DNA from: Christensenella sp. UBA3792
GTDB taxonomy: Bacteria; Bacillota; Clostridia; Christensenellales; CAG-138
Direction of reading: 5' to 3'
DNA: 8,030 nucleotides
Assembly: GCA_002369195.1 (NCBI GenBank)
Contig: DFEW01000003.1
Location: 1-8,030 of the forward strand
In this document: positions 7,220 through 8,030 of the stretch, in pieces
How the letters are laid out: each line of letters begins with the position of its first letter
Numbering within the stretch: position 1 is the stretch's first letter
The notes under the pieces: model-generated
What the model saw: the letters and a program-made list of their open reading frames with translations, nothing else
Databases searched by the model: none
What the model was told of the DNA's origin: nothing
Translations under genes and position numbers: made by a program

Positions 7220-7894
7220 ATGGAAAACATCAAACAATACGTCTATGATTTCATTGAAGGTCGCGTGCGCCCGATGGATTTCGTCGCGGAAACGAAACAG
7301 AATCCTATGATTTTTGATTGGGTACAGAGCATCGTTCCGACCGGCAAAACGATGAGCAGAGTCATTCAGGATGATCCCGAGCATCCATGGATGCAGTATC
7401 ATTTTATCGATGTTCCGTATGAGATTCGAGAAAAAGCAGTTCAACTACAGCATGGGCGCGGTACAACATATATCGGTTATCATCTGAATCTGCAAGGTGA
7501 ACTGAATCGGATTCTTTCCGCAGCATTTCCCGACAATCCTCCGACAATGGATTCCGCTCTCAGTGATCTGTTCTCTTTTATGCTTGAAGTATGCCCTGAA
7601 TATATCGGCGGCTGTGAAGTAGATAAAAGCGGCATTATGGAAGAAATTTTCAATTCTGTCCCGATAGGTGTTTCCAAAACCGCCGGTAAGAAATGGGCAA
7701 AGGAAGAAATCAAAAGACGCTTCCATATCGAAGGCCGGCATCGCCCATATTGGATTCAGGAACCGGAATGGCCGATGTACAACGGCGAACCGATGGAGTA
7801 TGTCAAAACTGTGCGTGATAACCCCGAATATCAGACGCTGATCTTCCGCGATCCGAAGACCGGAACGGAGCGCACGGTGTTTGATGCGCATTGA
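7220..7894 (+). CDS. Hypothetical protein, 224 residues, lower-GC gene replacing thiN position
   Basis: I do not recognise this protein with confidence. It is soluble-looking, with no signal peptide, membrane segment or metal-binding Cys cluster. It is acidic and rich in aromatic residues. The N-terminal part (1-40) looks helical, with the pattern FIEGRVRPMDFVAETKQNP and then FDWVQSIVP. The middle contains FMLEVCPEYIGG. The C-terminal part (about 172-224) holds FHIEG, WIQEPEWPMYNGEPMEYV (178-195) and a probable beta hairpin, IFRDPKTGTERTVF. My impression is that similar proteins occur in Firmicutes as scattered accessory genes, possibly immunity-like, and the EWP-x3-G-x-PM pattern loosely recalls YwqG-type proteins. 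Neither idea is verified. It has a good ribosome binding site and lies 12 bases after rpe, so it is probably co-transcribed. Its middle is about 44% GC by hand count, against about 62% in rpe, suggesting recent acquisition. Confidence 0.8.
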   Translation: MENIKQYVYDFIEGRVRPMDFVAETKQNPMIFDWVQSIVPTGKTMSRVIQDDPEHPWMQYHFIDVPYEIREKAVQLQHGRGTTYIGYHLNLQGELNRILSAAFPDNPPTMDSALSDLFSFMLEVCPEYIGGCEVDKSGIMEEIFNSVPIGVSKTAGKKWAKEEIKRRFHIEGRHRPYWIQEPEWPMYNGEPMEYVKTVRDNPEYQTLIFRDPKTGTERTVFDAH

Positions 7895-8030
7895 GGAGTC
7901 GAAGAATTCATTACAGAGATTCGAACCATGCTTGTCATCCTGAGGCATTGCCGAAGGATCCCGGAGCGGAAATCATGGTGGCTTTCGGAGATTCTTCGTC
8001 GCTTTGCTCCTCAGAATGACAAGAGGAAAG
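7895..8030. other. Intergenic region after the operon
   Basis: These are the only non-coding bases of any length in the window. Apart from the inverted repeat they hold a short AT-richer stretch (about 7901-7930) in which I see no promoter, terminator or RNA gene. The window ends 7 bases after the repeat. Confidence 0.6.
7931..8023. repeat. Imperfect inverted repeat of the TGTCATCCTGAG dispersed type
   Basis: The outer arms CTTGTCATCCTGAGG (7931-7945) and CCTCAGAATGACAAG (8009-8023) are reverse complements at 14 of 15 positions. Inner arms CGAAGGATCCC (7952-7962) and GAGATTCTTCG (7988-7998) pair at 9 of 11. The stretches between outer and inner arms differ in length (6 and 10 bases), and the loop is about 25 bases. 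Sequences of this kind (TCATCCTGAGxxxAAGCGAAGGATC with its inverse) are known to recur in intergenic DNA of many bacteria; their function is unknown. As RNA it would fold into a long hairpin at the end of the operon, but there is no T-run after it, so it is not a standard intrinsic terminator. Confidence 0.8.

Noticed and set aside
6164..7444. 426-codon open frame on the minus strand opposite rsgA, rpe and the start of the unknown gene
   Set aside because: Same reason: an antisense shadow of well-identified genes, low-complexity Arg-rich in its second half.
7928..8030. Open reading frame from ATG 7928 to the window end, reading ...RRFAPQNDKRK
   Set aside because: It is a translation of the inverted repeat itself. 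Tails of the RFAPQNDK kind are a familiar annotation artefact of this repeat, and there is no ribosome binding site.
7895..8030. Possible rho-independent terminator
   Set aside because: There is a long hairpin, but no T-run follows it; the bases after it are AGGAAAG.
1..8030. CRISPR arrays, tRNA or rRNA genes, riboswitches, transposase genes
   Set aside because: No regularly spaced repeats, no cloverleaf or rRNA-like segment, and no transposase motif were seen on either strand. There is also almost no non-coding space to hold them.

Overview
The window is almost wall-to-wall coding on the + strand. It carries the conserved Gram-positive 'translation maturation / Ser-Thr phosphorylation' operon in the order def (3' part) - fmt - rsmB - rlmN - PP2C phosphatase (prpC/stp) - PASTA kinase (prkC/pknB) - rsgA - rpe. 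This is the gene order known from Bacillus subtilis and many Clostridia. The coding DNA is GC-rich (a hand count of three lines inside rpe gives about 62% GC). Order, GC content and protein style together point to a high-GC member of the Clostridia (Firmicutes/Bacillota), perhaps an uncultured gut lineage. The genus cannot be read from this sequence.

Layout. Bases 1-248 hold the end of peptide deformylase, and 250-1170 methionyl-tRNA formyltransferase. These two act at opposite ends of the formyl-Met cycle. Bases 1164-2408 encode the 16S rRNA m5C967 methyltransferase and 2411-3451 the 23S/tRNA m2A methyltransferase RlmN. Bases 3435-4157 and 4154-5695 encode an antagonistic phosphatase/kinase pair; the kinase has one transmembrane segment and a short extracellular part. 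Bases 5692-6567 encode the ribosome-assembly GTPase RsgA, which is a known PrkC substrate in B. subtilis. Bases 6560-7207 encode ribulose-phosphate 3-epimerase. Genes are separated by at most 12 bases or overlap by 4-17 bases (two ATGA junctions), so one transcript with translational coupling is likely. No promoter or terminator is visible inside it, and the operon evidently starts upstream of base 1.

Downstream of rpe, where thiN (thiamine pyrophosphokinase) sits in B. subtilis, there is instead a 224-codon gene of unknown function (7220-7894). Its middle is distinctly poorer in GC (about 44% by hand count over 7441-7680). It is followed by a 93-base imperfect inverted repeat (7931-8023) of the dispersed 'TGTCATCCTGAG...' kind. 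This 3' end is the only accessory-looking part of the window. The rest is a well-conserved housekeeping operon, and I found no clear sign of an undescribed system in it.
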